NCBI GenBank assembly: GCA_002842985.1
Contig: PHEQ01000026.1
Coordinates: forward strand, 1-64,000
DNA: 64,000 nt
Source of the DNA: Alphaproteobacteria bacterium HGW-Alphaproteobacteria-1
GTDB lineage: Bacteria > Pseudomonadota > Alphaproteobacteria > Rhodobacterales > Rhodobacteraceae
Direction of reading: 5' to 3'
Below the pieces are notes generated by a model. The model did no database searches. It was not told the DNA's origin and worked only from the letters and a program-made list of their open reading frames with translations. The first letter of the stretch is position 1. Each line of letters starts with the position of its first letter. The position numbers and the translations under genes were made by a program. Shown piece by piece: positions 11,253 to 19,912 of the stretch.

Positions 11253-12155
11253 TTACATCTGCGACTTGCGCGCCTCGATGATCGAGAGATAGGCGTCATG
11301 CGTGATCGGCATGAAGCCCAGCGCATCGCCCTGAAGCACGCCATAGGCGCAATCGGGATCGATCGACTTGAGCGAAGCCCAGAGGCCCGTCACCTTGAGC
11401 TTCACGTCCTCGGGCAGGCTCTGGCGCAGCACGACCGGGCCTTCGGGGATGGGTTTGGATTTCCAGATCTCGACAATCTGGTTCATGTCGACAAGGCCCG
11501 CATCCACGGCCTTGCGCAGCGCGCCGGAGTTGTAGCCGTCTTCCCATGCGCCCTGACCATCGGCCCAGGTCACGCCCGCGTCGATATCGCCATTCGCCAC
11601 CGCGACGATGGTCTGCTCATGGCCGCCGGTGAATTTCACTTCGCCGAAGTAATCGCCCGACTCCATGCTGGCGCCGGTCTCGGCGGGAATCTCGATTGAC
11701 GGGATCAGGTAACCCGAGGTGGAGTTCGGATCGCCGAAGCCAAAGCTCTTGTCCTTCATGTCGGCGAGCGAGGTGATGCCGGTCTCCTTGCGGGTAAAGC
11801 CGATCGAGTAATAACCGTAAGAGCCGTCCATGTTGACCTTGACCAGAACCGGCTCGACGGCGGTGGGATCGGTCAGATAGGTCTTGGCATAGGCCGAGGC
11901 ACCGAGCCAGGCCACATCGATGGTGCCGCCCAGAAGGCCCTGGATCACGCCGTCGTAATCGGCGGGGGTAAATACCTTGGTCGGCACGCCGAGCAATTCC
12001 TCGGTCTTGGCGCGCAGACACTCGTTCGAGGTCATGCGGTCCTGCGCGTTCTCGCCGCCCAGCACGCCGATGCGGAATTCGGTGATCTTGTCCTGCGCCA
12101 GCGCTGGGCTGACAAGGGCGGTGGTGGCCAGGATGGCAGCAAACAGTTTGGTCAT
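11253..12155 (-). CDS. phnD: Phosphonate-binding periplasmic protein PhnD
   Basis: The 300-residue precursor has a clear signal peptide ending SPALA-QDK. FRIGVLGGENAQDR and VAWLGASAYAKTYL match the PhnD/phosphite-binding fold. It delivers phosphonates or related phosphorus compounds to the PhnE permeases. The ATG at 12155 is used because upstream residues in the open frame are not signal-like. Confidence 0.92.
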   Translation of the reverse strand: MTKLFAAILATTALVSPALAQDKITEFRIGVLGGENAQDRMTSNECLRAKTEELLGVPTKVFTPADYDGVIQGLLGGTIDVAWLGASAYAKTYLTDPTAVEPVLVKVNMDGSYGYYSIGFTRKETGITSLADMKDKSFGFGDPNSTSGYLIPSIEIPAETGASMESGDYFGEVKFTGGHEQTIVAVANGDIDAGVTWADGQGAWEDGYNSGALRKAVDAGLVDMNQIVEIWKSKPIPEGPVVLRQSLPEDVKLKVTGLWASLKSIDPDCAYGVLQGDALGFMPITHDAYLSIIEARKSQM

Positions 12156-12219
12156 GTGTCTCTCCGGTTGGGTTGTCTTGGCTGTTCGGCCCGCCACCCC
12201 CCGGCGGGCCAGGGGGTCG

Positions 12220-13044
12220 TCAGACCGCGGCTTCGGCGTCGCGCAACGCGCGCACCGTCCCACGGTCCAGCGTCTCGATGGAGGTTGACGTGCTTTCCTC
12301 GGAAAAGCTCGCATCGGCCCCGTAAATGTCGCGCGCCACGCCGGTGGTCAGTTGCTCCGGCGTGCCGTCAAAAACGACGCGGCCCGCCAGCATCCCGATC
12401 ACCCGGTCACAGAAGCGCCGCGCGGTGTCGAGCGTGTGCAGGTTGGCAATGACGGTGCGCCCATCCTCTTCGTGGATGCGGCGCAGCGCATCCATCACGA
12501 TCTGCGCGTTCATCGGGTCAAGGCTGGCGATGGGCTCGTCCGCGAGGATGATCCTGGGATCCTGCATCAGCGCACGGGCAATCGCGACCCGCTGTTGCTG
12601 TCCACCCGAAAGCGCCTCGGCGCGCTTGGGCGCGTGATCGGCGATGCCCAACCGGTCGAGGATCTCGATGGCGCGGTGAATATCCGAATCGGGATAGAGG
12701 TTGAACATCGTGGCCAATGTCGAGCGGCGGTTGAGCGTGCCATGCAGGACGTTCGACACCACATCCATGCGCGACACCAGGTTGAACTGCTGAAATATCA
12801 TCGCGCATTGCGACTGCCATGCGCGCTTTTGCGCACCGCGCAGCGTGGTCACGTCGCGCCCCTCGAAAACGATCCGGCCCGAACTGGCGTCGGTCAGACG
12901 GTTGAGCATCCGCAAGAATGTCGACTTGCCCGCGCCCGAGCGTCCGATGATCCCGATCATCGCGGGCCGCTCCACGGTTATGGACACCTTGTCCACCGCG
13001 ATGTTTTGACCAAAGCACTTGGTCAAGGTTTCTATCTTCAGCAC
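12220..13044 (-). CDS. phnC: Phosphonate ABC transporter ATPase PhnC
   Basis: This 274-residue ATPase shows Walker [10 protein letters not shown], signature LSGGQQQR and Walker [12 protein letters not shown]. The GTG at 13044 is chosen because [11 protein letters not shown] is where PhnC proteins begin and a G-rich ribosome site precedes it; the ATG at 13125 would add 27 unmatched residues. It is first in the phnCDEE order. No C-P lyase genes (phnG-M) are present, so the imported compound must be processed elsewhere. Confidence 0.9.
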   Translation of the reverse strand: MLKIETLTKCFGQNIAVDKVSITVERPAMIGIIGRSGAGKSTFLRMLNRLTDASSGRIVFEGRDVTTLRGAQKRAWQSQCAMIFQQFNLVSRMDVVSNVLHGTLNRRSTLATMFNLYPDSDIHRAIEILDRLGIADHAPKRAEALSGGQQQRVAIARALMQDPRIILADEPIASLDPMNAQIVMDALRRIHEEDGRTVIANLHTLDTARRFCDRVIGMLAGRVVFDGTPEQLTTGVARDIYGADASFSEESTSTSIETLDRGTVRALRDAEAAV

Positions 13045-13192
13045 ACGTGAACCCCCATGGTTTGCGTGCTGACTAGGCGAGTTGAACAAAGGATATGCGA
13101 CATTGACACAAAGTTTTTGTGACATCGGCGCGGTCCTGTTCGCAGCCCCGCCGTCTCTTGTGCGCTGGCCTCGCGCGGTTTAGGTGACAACC

Positions 13193-13720
13193 ATGCCTTC
13201 TGCGCCGCGCCCACGCCTCACCCCTGATGACTGGATTGCCGCCGGGTTGGAGGCGCTTGCCGAAGCGGGGCCCGCCGCACTCGGGGCAGAACCGCTCGCG
13301 CGGCGCATCGGCACGACCAAAGGGTCGTTCTATTGGCATTTCGCCGATGTGCCGGCCTTTGCCGCCGCGCTGCTTGCGCGCTGGCAGGCGCTGGCTCTGG
13401 CCGCTCTTGACACCGCAGAGGCCGATGACGCACCTGCTGCCCGTTTGCGGGCCGCCGCCCAACATTTCGCGAACCCGCTCCCGCCCGAATCCCATATCCG
13501 TGCCTGGGCCGCGACCGATCCGCAGGCCGCCAGCACCATTGGCGCGGTGGATGCCGCGCGTCTCGCCCATCTGGCGAACCGTCTGGCCGGGTGCGGCATC
13601 GGCAATCCCGAGATGGCCCGTATTCTCTACGCCGCCATCATCGGCATTCGGAGCCTGCCGACCCCCAACGACGACGACGCCATCGGATCGCTTGTCGATC
13701 TTGTGCTGGCACTCAGGTAG
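13193..13720 (+). CDS. TetR-family transcriptional regulator
   Basis: This 175-residue protein has a TetR helix-turn-helix near residues 15-60 (EPLARRIGTTKGSFYWHF) followed by an alpha-helical ligand domain without recognisable identity. It is divergent from phnC, but the usual phn regulator is a GntR (PhnF), so it need not control the importer. It may instead regulate the small lipoprotein gene that follows after 4 bases. Confidence 0.8.
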   Translation: MPSAPRPRLTPDDWIAAGLEALAEAGPAALGAEPLARRIGTTKGSFYWHFADVPAFAAALLARWQALALAALDTAEADDAPAARLRAAAQHFANPLPPESHIRAWAATDPQAASTIGAVDAARLAHLANRLAGCGIGNPEMARILYAAIIGIRSLPTPNDDDAIGSLVDLVLALR

Positions 13721-13724
13721 CCAG

Positions 13725-14114
13725 ATGCGTCTGCTCCTGCTCATCCCGGCTCTGGCGATCCTTGGGTATTGCAAGGACGAAACCGTGACCGGCCATGGCG
13801 GCGCGGACGTTATCTGGCGCCTTGCCGCGATCGACAACGTGCCGTTCACGGCCGATGCCAGTCTTTGGTTTCCCGAAGAAGGCGTCATCGCGGGCGCGGC
13901 CCCCTGCAACCGCTTCACCGCGCGCCAAGCCGCCCCTTATCCCTGGTTTCATGCCGAAGCGATCACCGTCGGCGACGCCGCCTGCCCGCAACTGGAGGCC
14001 GAAGCGCAGTTCCTCGGCACGCTTGCCGACATGACCCTTGTGGAGGTGATCGGCCCGGTGATGATCCTGTCCACGGAAACGGGCCGCGAAATGGTGTTCC
14101 AGGCGGGCAAGTGA
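13725..14114 (+). CDS. META-domain (HslJ-like) secreted protein
   Basis: The 129-residue product begins with a hydrophobic leader ending near a cysteine (ILGYC), which could be a weak lipobox. The body, with WRLAAIDNVPF and APCNRFTARQ, is a META domain as in HslJ, a heat-inducible outer-membrane-associated protein. It reads in a different frame from the preceding TetR gene, 4 bases after its stop. Function is unknown; envelope stress is the usual association. Confidence 0.65.
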   Translation: MRLLLLIPALAILGYCKDETVTGHGGADVIWRLAAIDNVPFTADASLWFPEEGVIAGAAPCNRFTARQAAPYPWFHAEAITVGDAACPQLEAEAQFLGTLADMTLVEVIGPVMILSTETGREMVFQAGK

Positions 14115-14156
14115 GCCCGGCGCAAGGCAACCGCACGGTCCCAATGCCCGCGCCGC

Positions 14157-14894
14157 TCAGGTCACGAGCCGCAGCACCACCTCGCCAAGTCCGGCAATGC
14201 GGCCTTGGGCCGACAGCGGCGGATACCGCCATGGCAGCCCGTTGAGCGAGCCGGTGATGACGACATGCCCCTCCCGCAGCCCGCCACAATGCCCGCCGAG
14301 CGCGCGCGCAAGCGCGCAGAGCGTGGCGAAGGCGTTGCCGCCCGGCACCTGCGCCGCGCCGTCAAGCAGCGTCTCGGCGCCAAGGCTCAGCCAAGCGTCG
14401 GCGCGGGTGACATCGACGCCGTGCCACGCGCGCAGCGGCGCACCGAGCACGACCGCGCCATTGAGTTGATTGTCGAGCATCTTGAGCATCGCGCCCGCCC
14501 CCTTCGGATCAGCCAGCCGACTTTGAACCAGTTCGAACACGGGCAGGAGTTCGACCGCTTGTTTCAGCCGGGACTCGAAATCCGGGGCGTCGGGTGCGGG
14601 CGGCGCTGCGATCAGGCGAAAGGCGTATTCAAGTTCGATGCCAACCTCCTCGCCCGCCGCACAGGCGATCACGGCGGGACTCGGGTGAATGTCGCGGGCC
14701 ATGATCGGGGCGATGACGATGGGCGCGCCGGGCGGGCAGGCCACCTTGAAGCCACCCACGGGACCAAGGCACGCGGCGACCTCGGCCTGCACCGCGAAGA
14801 CGCGCGCGCGGGTCAGCCCCTCCGCCGCCGATCCCGGCAGTTTCGGGCCACCGCCCCATGCCGCGAGCAGCGCCTCCACAAGCGGATCGCTCAT
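14157..14894 (-). CDS. 2-keto-4-pentenoate hydratase-like protein (FAH superfamily)
   Basis: This 245-residue protein resembles MhpD-type hydratases and oxalocrotonate decarboxylases: GGFKVACP, then GEEVGIELEYAFRL with metal-binding Glu residues, and a C-terminal GSLNGLP segment. It would hydrate an enol acid or decarboxylate a 2-oxo acid. It is the last gene of the left-going operon and overlaps the CoA-transferase by ATGA, so it probably acts in the same breakdown route. Confidence 0.7.
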   Translation of the reverse strand: MSDPLVEALLAAWGGGPKLPGSAAEGLTRARVFAVQAEVAACLGPVGGFKVACPPGAPIVIAPIMARDIHPSPAVIACAAGEEVGIELEYAFRLIAAPPAPDAPDFESRLKQAVELLPVFELVQSRLADPKGAGAMLKMLDNQLNGAVVLGAPLRAWHGVDVTRADAWLSLGAETLLDGAAQVPGGNAFATLCALARALGGHCGGLREGHVVITGSLNGLPWRYPPLSAQGRIAGLGEVVLRLVT

Positions 14895-16093
14895 GGCGCG
14901 ATCACCGCGCCGACGGCGATCATCGCCTCCACCTCCGCCGCCGCATAGCCCGCCTCTTGCAACACCTCGCGGCTGTGCTGCCCCAGAACCGGCGCCGGGC
15001 GGCGGATACGGGCGGGCGTTTCGCTGAATTTGACCGGATGGCCCAGCGTCTTGACCCGGCCGGCCACCGGATGATCAACGTCTAGGATCATGTCGCGCGC
15101 ATTCGCCTGCGGGTCGGCCTGCATTTGCAGGATGTCGAGCACCGGCCCTGCGGGCAGCCCGGCGCGTTCCATACGTTCCAGCCAGAGCGCCGATGTCTCG
15201 TGGCGCAGGTAATCGTTCAGGATCGTTTCCAGCTCCTTGAGATGCTGCATCCGGTCGTGGTTGGTGGCAAAGCGCGGGTCGTCGTTCAACTCGGGTGCGC
15301 CGATCACATCGAGAAAGCGCAGCCAGTTGCGTTGATTGGCAGCACCCACGTTGATCCAGCCATCCGCCGTCTCGAAGGCCTGATAGGGGCCGTTCAGCGG
15401 ATGCGCCGAGCCCATCGGGCCGGGGGCCGCGCCCGTGGCAAAGGCGATGGCCGATTGCCAATAGGTCTGGGTGATCGCCGCCTCGAAAAGCGAGGTATCG
15501 ACCTTTTGCCCCTCACCGGTCTGCAACATCCGCGCGTAGGCGGCCGAGACACCCATGGCCGCAAGGATCCCGGCGGTGATGTCCGAGACCGGCGCGCCGG
15601 TCTTGACCGGGGGCCGCCCCGGCCCCTCGCCGGTGATCGACATGAGGCCCGACATGCCCTGCGCGATGAGATCGAAGCCGCCCCGTTCGGCATAAGGCCC
15701 GGTGCGGCCAAAACCCGAGATTTCGCAATAGATCAGGCGCGGGTTGATCGCGCGCAGCGTCTCGTAACCGAGGCCGAGCCGCTCCATCGTGCCCATGCGG
15801 TAATTCTCGATCACCACATCGGCCTCTTCCAGAAGGCGGTGCAGCACCCTGACCGCCTGCGCATCCTTGAGGTTCAGCGCGACACCCCGCTTGTTGCGGT
15901 TCATCATCATGTAGGCGGCGGATTCGCCCGCGATGGCGGGAGGCACGAAGCGGCGGCTGTCGTCGCCATCGGGCTTTTCCACCTTGATCACATCGGCGCC
16001 CATATCGGCCAGCATCAACCCGCAGACGGGCCCGGCCATGATATGCGCCAGTTCGATCACCTTCATCCCCGCAAGGGGGCCTGCCTGCGTCAT
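14891..16093 (-). CDS. Family III (CaiB/Frc) CoA-transferase
   Basis: This 400-residue protein begins with KVIELAHIMAGP and ADVIKVEKPDGDD, the CoA-binding start of family III CoA-transferases, and contains RNKRGVALNLK and GFGRTGPYAERGGFDL with the catalytic aspartate. These interlocked dimers move CoA between acids such as succinate, oxalate, mesaconate or itaconate. The start at MTQAGPL overlaps the enoyl-CoA hydratase stop by 4 bases. Context with a TRAP importer suggests activation of an imported acid. Confidence 0.85.
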   Translation of the reverse strand: MTQAGPLAGMKVIELAHIMAGPVCGLMLADMGADVIKVEKPDGDDSRRFVPPAIAGESAAYMMMNRNKRGVALNLKDAQAVRVLHRLLEEADVVIENYRMGTMERLGLGYETLRAINPRLIYCEISGFGRTGPYAERGGFDLIAQGMSGLMSITGEGPGRPPVKTGAPVSDITAGILAAMGVSAAYARMLQTGEGQKVDTSLFEAAITQTYWQSAIAFATGAAPGPMGSAHPLNGPYQAFETADGWINVGAANQRNWLRFLDVIGAPELNDDPRFATNHDRMQHLKELETILNDYLRHETSALWLERMERAGLPAGPVLDILQMQADPQANARDMILDVDHPVAGRVKTLGHPVKFSETPARIRRPAPVLGQHSREVLQEAGYAAAEVEAMIAVGAVIAP

Positions 16094-16863
16094 GTTCCGC
16101 TCCAGTCCGGTTGCCGCTTGGCCAGGAACGCCTCCATCCCGTGGCGGAAATCGCGGCTCATGTAGCACATCTCGATCAGGTCGGCATCGTCAACGCGGGT
16201 TGCGGCGGCAAGGCGGCGCATCGCTTCTTTGGTGGCGCGCAGGGTGAGCGGGGCCATCTGCGCCAGCATCTCGGCCAGTTCCCCTGCGCGGGCCATCAAG
16301 GTGGTCTCATCCTCCAGCACCTCGGAGATAAGGCCGAAGCCCCGCGCTTCCTCCGCACCGATCAGGCGCGCGGTAAAGATCATCTCGCGCACGCGCCCGG
16401 CACCCATCAACGACGCGAGCCGCGCCAGATTGGCCGCCGACAGGCAGTTGCCCAGCGTGCGCGCGATGGGAAATCCGAATTTGAGATTGGCAGCGGCGAT
16501 GCGGATATCGCAGACCCCGGCAATCGCCGCACCGCCGCCGGTGCACGCCCCGTTGATCGCGGCCACGGTGGGCAGCGGGCAACGCTCGATCGCCTCCAAA
16601 ACCCGTTCAATCCGCGCCTCGTAATCCAGTGCGTCCTGCGGTTTGTCAAACGCTCGGAATTGGGCCATGTCGGTGCCCGCCGCGAACGCCTTGCCGCCTG
16701 CGCCATGGATCACCACCGCGCGGATGCTGCCATCGGTCGGCACCTCGCGGCAATGGGTTGCCAACCCCTCATACATCTTGAAGGTCAGCGCATTGCGCGC
16801 CTCGGGGCGGTTGAATGTGATCCAAAGGGTGTGACCCCGGATCTCGGACAGGAGTTCGCTCAT
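16090..16863 (-). CDS. Enoyl-CoA hydratase/isomerase
   Basis: This 257-residue crotonase-fold protein contains INGACTGGGAAIAGVCD, the oxyanion-hole and CoA-binding region near residues 100-115, and FAAGTDMAQF for the first oxyanion residue. It should hydrate or isomerise the acyl-CoA made by the adjoining CoA-transferase. It lies 9 bases after dctM in the same operon. Confidence 0.85.
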   Translation of the reverse strand: MSELLSEIRGHTLWITFNRPEARNALTFKMYEGLATHCREVPTDGSIRAVVIHGAGGKAFAAGTDMAQFRAFDKPQDALDYEARIERVLEAIERCPLPTVAAINGACTGGGAAIAGVCDIRIAAANLKFGFPIARTLGNCLSAANLARLASLMGAGRVREMIFTARLIGAEEARGFGLISEVLEDETTLMARAGELAEMLAQMAPLTLRATKEAMRRLAAATRVDDADLIEMCYMSRDFRHGMEAFLAKRQPDWSGT

Positions 16864-16872
16864 CGGATTTCC

Positions 16873-18153
16873 TCAGCGGTAGAAATATTCAACGAGGAAC
16901 AATGGCACCGAGGGTACGTAGGTGCAAATCATCAGCACCAGAAGCAGCACCAGAACGAACCAGATATTGACCTTGGACACTTCCCAGATATTGGCCCGCG
17001 CCACCGCGCAGGCGGTGATCAGCACCGAGGCCACGGGCGGGGTCTGTTGGCCGATAGCAAGATTGAGCGTGACCACCAACCCGAAATGCACCGGGTCGAT
17101 GCCCGCCGCCGTGATCAGCGGAATGACGATCGGCACCACAAGGATGATTGCCGCTGCCGAGTGCAGGAAAAACCCGATGATCAGGAAGAAGAAGTTGAGG
17201 ATCAGCAGGATCGCCCATTGCTGATCGGTGATGTTGAGAATGCCCTGTGCCAGTTGCTGCGGGATCTGCGCGCGGGTAAGAAACCCGCCCATCAGCACCG
17301 AAGCCGCCACCAGAAGCATGACCACCGCCGTCTGCATCCCGCCATCAAGCATGGCGCGGCGCAGATGCGCGAGGTCGATCTGTCGATACCAGATCGACAC
17401 GGCGATGGCCGCGAGCACGGCAAGCCCCGCCGCCTCGGTCGCGGTGACGAAACCGCCGAAGATGCCGCCCAGAATGATCACCGGCAGGGCAAAGGCGGGC
17501 AGCGCATCGATGAACGTCTCGCGCAGGCGCGGGATGTTGAACGCCTCTTCCGTCGGCAGATTGTAACGCCGCGCAAAGATATAGGCCACGAACATCAGCC
17601 CCGCCGCCCCCATAAGCCCCGGCACCACGCCCGCGACGAAAAGCTGCTCGACCGAGGTATTGGCCGAGGCCGCATAAAGGATCATCGGGATCGACGGCGG
17701 AATGATGATCGCCAATGACGCCGAAGACGAGGTGACGGCGGCCGACAGCTCCTTGGAATAGCCGCGCTTCTTCATCTGCGGAATGAGGATCGAGCCCATC
17801 GCCGCCACATCGGCCACCGCCGAGCCCGAGATTTCGGCGAAAAACAGCGATACGCCGATATTGACCATGGCAAGGCCACCACGCACGAAACCGATGATCG
17901 CCGAAACGAAATTGATCAACCGGTCGGTGATGCCGCCCGCGTTCATGATCGCGCCTGCCAGCACGAACATCGGAATGGCAATGAGCGAGAACTTGGTCGA
18001 GCCGCTATACATGTCGAGCGCGATGGTGACGAGGCTGCCCGGGCCCTCGGTCACCAGAAGCCCGAGCACCCCCGCCAGGGCCAGCGCCACGGCAATCGGC
18101 ACGTTGATGCAGATCATCGCCAGAAGGGCCAGGAAAATCGCCAGCATCAGCAT
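16873..18153 (-). CDS. dctM: TRAP transporter large permease (DctM type)
   Basis: The 426-residue protein has about twelve membrane segments and the DctM hallmarks GAIMNAGGITDRLINF, AEISGSAVADVAAMG and IIPPSIPMILY. It forms the Na+-driven channel of a tripartite TRAP importer with the DctQ and DctP products upstream. Its start shares one base with the dctQ stop (TGATG). Confidence 0.93.
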   Translation of the reverse strand: MLMLAIFLALLAMICINVPIAVALALAGVLGLLVTEGPGSLVTIALDMYSGSTKFSLIAIPMFVLAGAIMNAGGITDRLINFVSAIIGFVRGGLAMVNIGVSLFFAEISGSAVADVAAMGSILIPQMKKRGYSKELSAAVTSSSASLAIIIPPSIPMILYAASANTSVEQLFVAGVVPGLMGAAGLMFVAYIFARRYNLPTEEAFNIPRLRETFIDALPAFALPVIILGGIFGGFVTATEAAGLAVLAAIAVSIWYRQIDLAHLRRAMLDGGMQTAVVMLLVAASVLMGGFLTRAQIPQQLAQGILNITDQQWAILLILNFFFLIIGFFLHSAAAIILVVPIVIPLITAAGIDPVHFGLVVTLNLAIGQQTPPVASVLITACAVARANIWEVSKVNIWFVLVLLLVLMICTYVPSVPLFLVEYFYR

Positions 18154-18707
18154 CAGGCGCGCTCCTTGTTCTTTTGCATCTCGGTTTCGACCTCTTCCTC
18201 GATCTCGGCATGTTCGAGCGAGATGCCAAGCGCGGTCTTGGCCCAGTAATCCGGCAGGCTCAGAAGCTGGCAGATGATGAACAGGATCGCCCCCACCGGG
18301 ATCACCGATTGCGTGAATTGCACCGGCACCCAGGTGAGCGACACAAGCCGGTCACCCGCCAGCACCTCCAGCACCTGAAAGCCTGCCCGCGCCATCAGCA
18401 CGAAGAACACGAGAACGAGCCCCTCGCCCACCAGCACCGCCACCATCCGCGTGCGCGGCGGCAGCGCCAGCAAAAGCGAGTCGAACCCGATATGGCGCCG
18501 GTGCAGCGCCGCGAGCGCGGCACCGTAATAGGTGATCCAGGCCAGAAGAATGGCGGCCACCTCGTCATACCAGGAAAAACTGCGCCCCCCGAGCCGCGCG
18601 ACCACAGCCACAATCACGACGGTGGTGAGAACGATCATCAGAAGTACGGTGATCCATTCCAGCAGGCGGCTGGCGATGCGGTTGGTGCGGTGGAGCAGGG
18701 CGTTCAT
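18153..18707 (-). CDS. dctQ: TRAP transporter small permease (DctQ type)
   Basis: This is a 184-residue membrane protein with four hydrophobic segments and the DctQ-like SWYDEVAAILLAWITYYGAA. The start at MNALLHR is chosen over an upstream in-frame ATG that would add 17 polar residues. The C terminus is acidic and charged. Confidence 0.88.
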   Translation of the reverse strand: MNALLHRTNRIASRLLEWITVLLMIVLTTVVIVAVVARLGGRSFSWYDEVAAILLAWITYYGAALAALHRRHIGFDSLLLALPPRTRMVAVLVGEGLVLVFFVLMARAGFQVLEVLAGDRLVSLTWVPVQFTQSVIPVGAILFIICQLLSLPDYWAKTALGISLEHAEIEEEVETEMQKNKERA

Positions 18708-18739
18708 CTCTGGGTCAGCCGTCCGACATTCTGGGATGC

Positions 18740-18759
18740 GGTGCGGGCTAAACCGCACC
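18740..18759 (-). terminator. Hairpin between dctP and dctQ
   Basis: GGTGCGG (18740-18746) and CCGCACC (18753-18759) form a short stem with a 6-base loop after dctP, typical of hairpins that raise binding-protein mRNA relative to the permease genes. No T-run is present. Confidence 0.4.
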
Positions 18760-18821
18760 GGGTGGAGAGCATCCTGTGAAAAAGGGATCGGCAGCCCGTC
18801 GCCGGGCCGCCGCGCGATGGA

Positions 18822-19796
18822 TCAGCTTGACTGCCCGAGGCCAAGCACCGCCTCGATGAGCGCCTGACCGCCCTCGACCTCGGCGGCGAAGGCGTCATAG
18901 ACGGGCTTGGACGCGGCGATGAAGGCCTCCTTGTCGGCCTCGTTGACCTCGACACCTGCCGCCTTGATGACGTCGAGCAGATCGGTCTCCATCTGCGCTG
19001 CCGTCTCATAGGTAAAGGTCTGGGTCTCGTCGGCACAATCGGTCAGGACCGTCCGCACCTCGTCGGAATGCTTGCCGAACTGGTTCTTCGAGGCAAGGAT
19101 ATAGGCGGGCGTGTACACATGCCCGGTGATCGACAGATACTTCTGCACCTCCTGGAACTTGGCCGAGGCGATCTGGGCATAGGGGTTCTCCTGCCCGTCG
19201 ATCACCCCTGTCTGGAGCGCGGTGAACACGTCCGAGAAGGCCATCGGCGTCGGGTTGGCCCCGTATTGCTGGAACATCTTCACCCGCCATTCGCCGTTGG
19301 GCGTGCGCAGCTTGATCCCCTTGAGGTCCTCGGGCGTGTTGATCGGCCGTGTGTTGTTGGTGATGTGGCGAAAGCCGTTCTCGGCCAGCCCGACGATGTG
19401 ATAGCCATTGTCCTGCGCGGCGCTCTGGAAGGTGTCCATCATCGCGTCCTGCACCCGGCGCATATGGTCACGATCCTTGATGATGTAGGGCATCTCGAAG
19501 ATACCGAACACGGCATCGACCGAGGACATCACCGACGAAGGCAGCGCAAAGTCGACCTGCCCCAGCTTGAGCTTCTGCAACAGTTCCTTGTCGGTGCCAA
19601 GCTGCGACGAGCCGAAGGTCTGCACCTCGACCTTGCCGCCGGATTTCTCGGCCACGCAGGCGGCGTAGTGATTGGCGGTCGCCTCAAACAGCGACCCGGG
19701 CGCGCCGACATGGCCAAACCGGAGCGTGGTGTCGGCGGCGGTGGCCGGCACAGCGGCGAAAGAGGCCACAACAGCGGCGATCAGTGTCTTTTTCAT
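18822..19796 (-). CDS. dctP: TRAP transporter solute-binding protein (DctP type)
   Basis: The 324-residue precursor has a signal peptide ending VPATA-AD and the DctP fold: LRFGHVGAPGS, FGSSQLGTDKELLQKLKLG and later NPTPMAFSDVFTALQTGVIDGQENP, the family hinge region. A lower-case-conserved arginine that binds the solute carboxylate is expected in LRTPNGEWR near residue 170. The ligand is probably an organic acid. Confidence 0.92.
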   Translation of the reverse strand: MKKTLIAAVVASFAAVPATAADTTLRFGHVGAPGSLFEATANHYAACVAEKSGGKVEVQTFGSSQLGTDKELLQKLKLGQVDFALPSSVMSSVDAVFGIFEMPYIIKDRDHMRRVQDAMMDTFQSAAQDNGYHIVGLAENGFRHITNNTRPINTPEDLKGIKLRTPNGEWRVKMFQQYGANPTPMAFSDVFTALQTGVIDGQENPYAQIASAKFQEVQKYLSITGHVYTPAYILASKNQFGKHSDEVRTVLTDCADETQTFTYETAAQMETDLLDVIKAAGVEVNEADKEAFIAASKPVYDAFAAEVEGGQALIEAVLGLGQSS

Positions 19797-19862
19797 GGTC
19801 TTCCTCCCTTGGTTTTCGCGTGACGCGGCTTTGGGCCGCGCAGTGGTCTTGTCCGGTCAGTG

Positions 19863-19897
19863 GGCTGCGGGCAGGCTCCTCCTTCCTGCCCGCAGCC
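19863..19897 (-). terminator. Strong hairpin between the aminotransferase and dctP
   Basis: A perfect 13-bp stem (GGCTGCGGGCAGG, 19863-19875, with its complement, 19885-19897) and a 9-base loop lie 16 bases after the aminotransferase stop. It could end or attenuate that transcript before the TRAP genes, making two expression levels from one promoter. Confidence 0.6.
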
Positions 19898-19912
19898 GGG
19901 TGTCAGTCTGGT

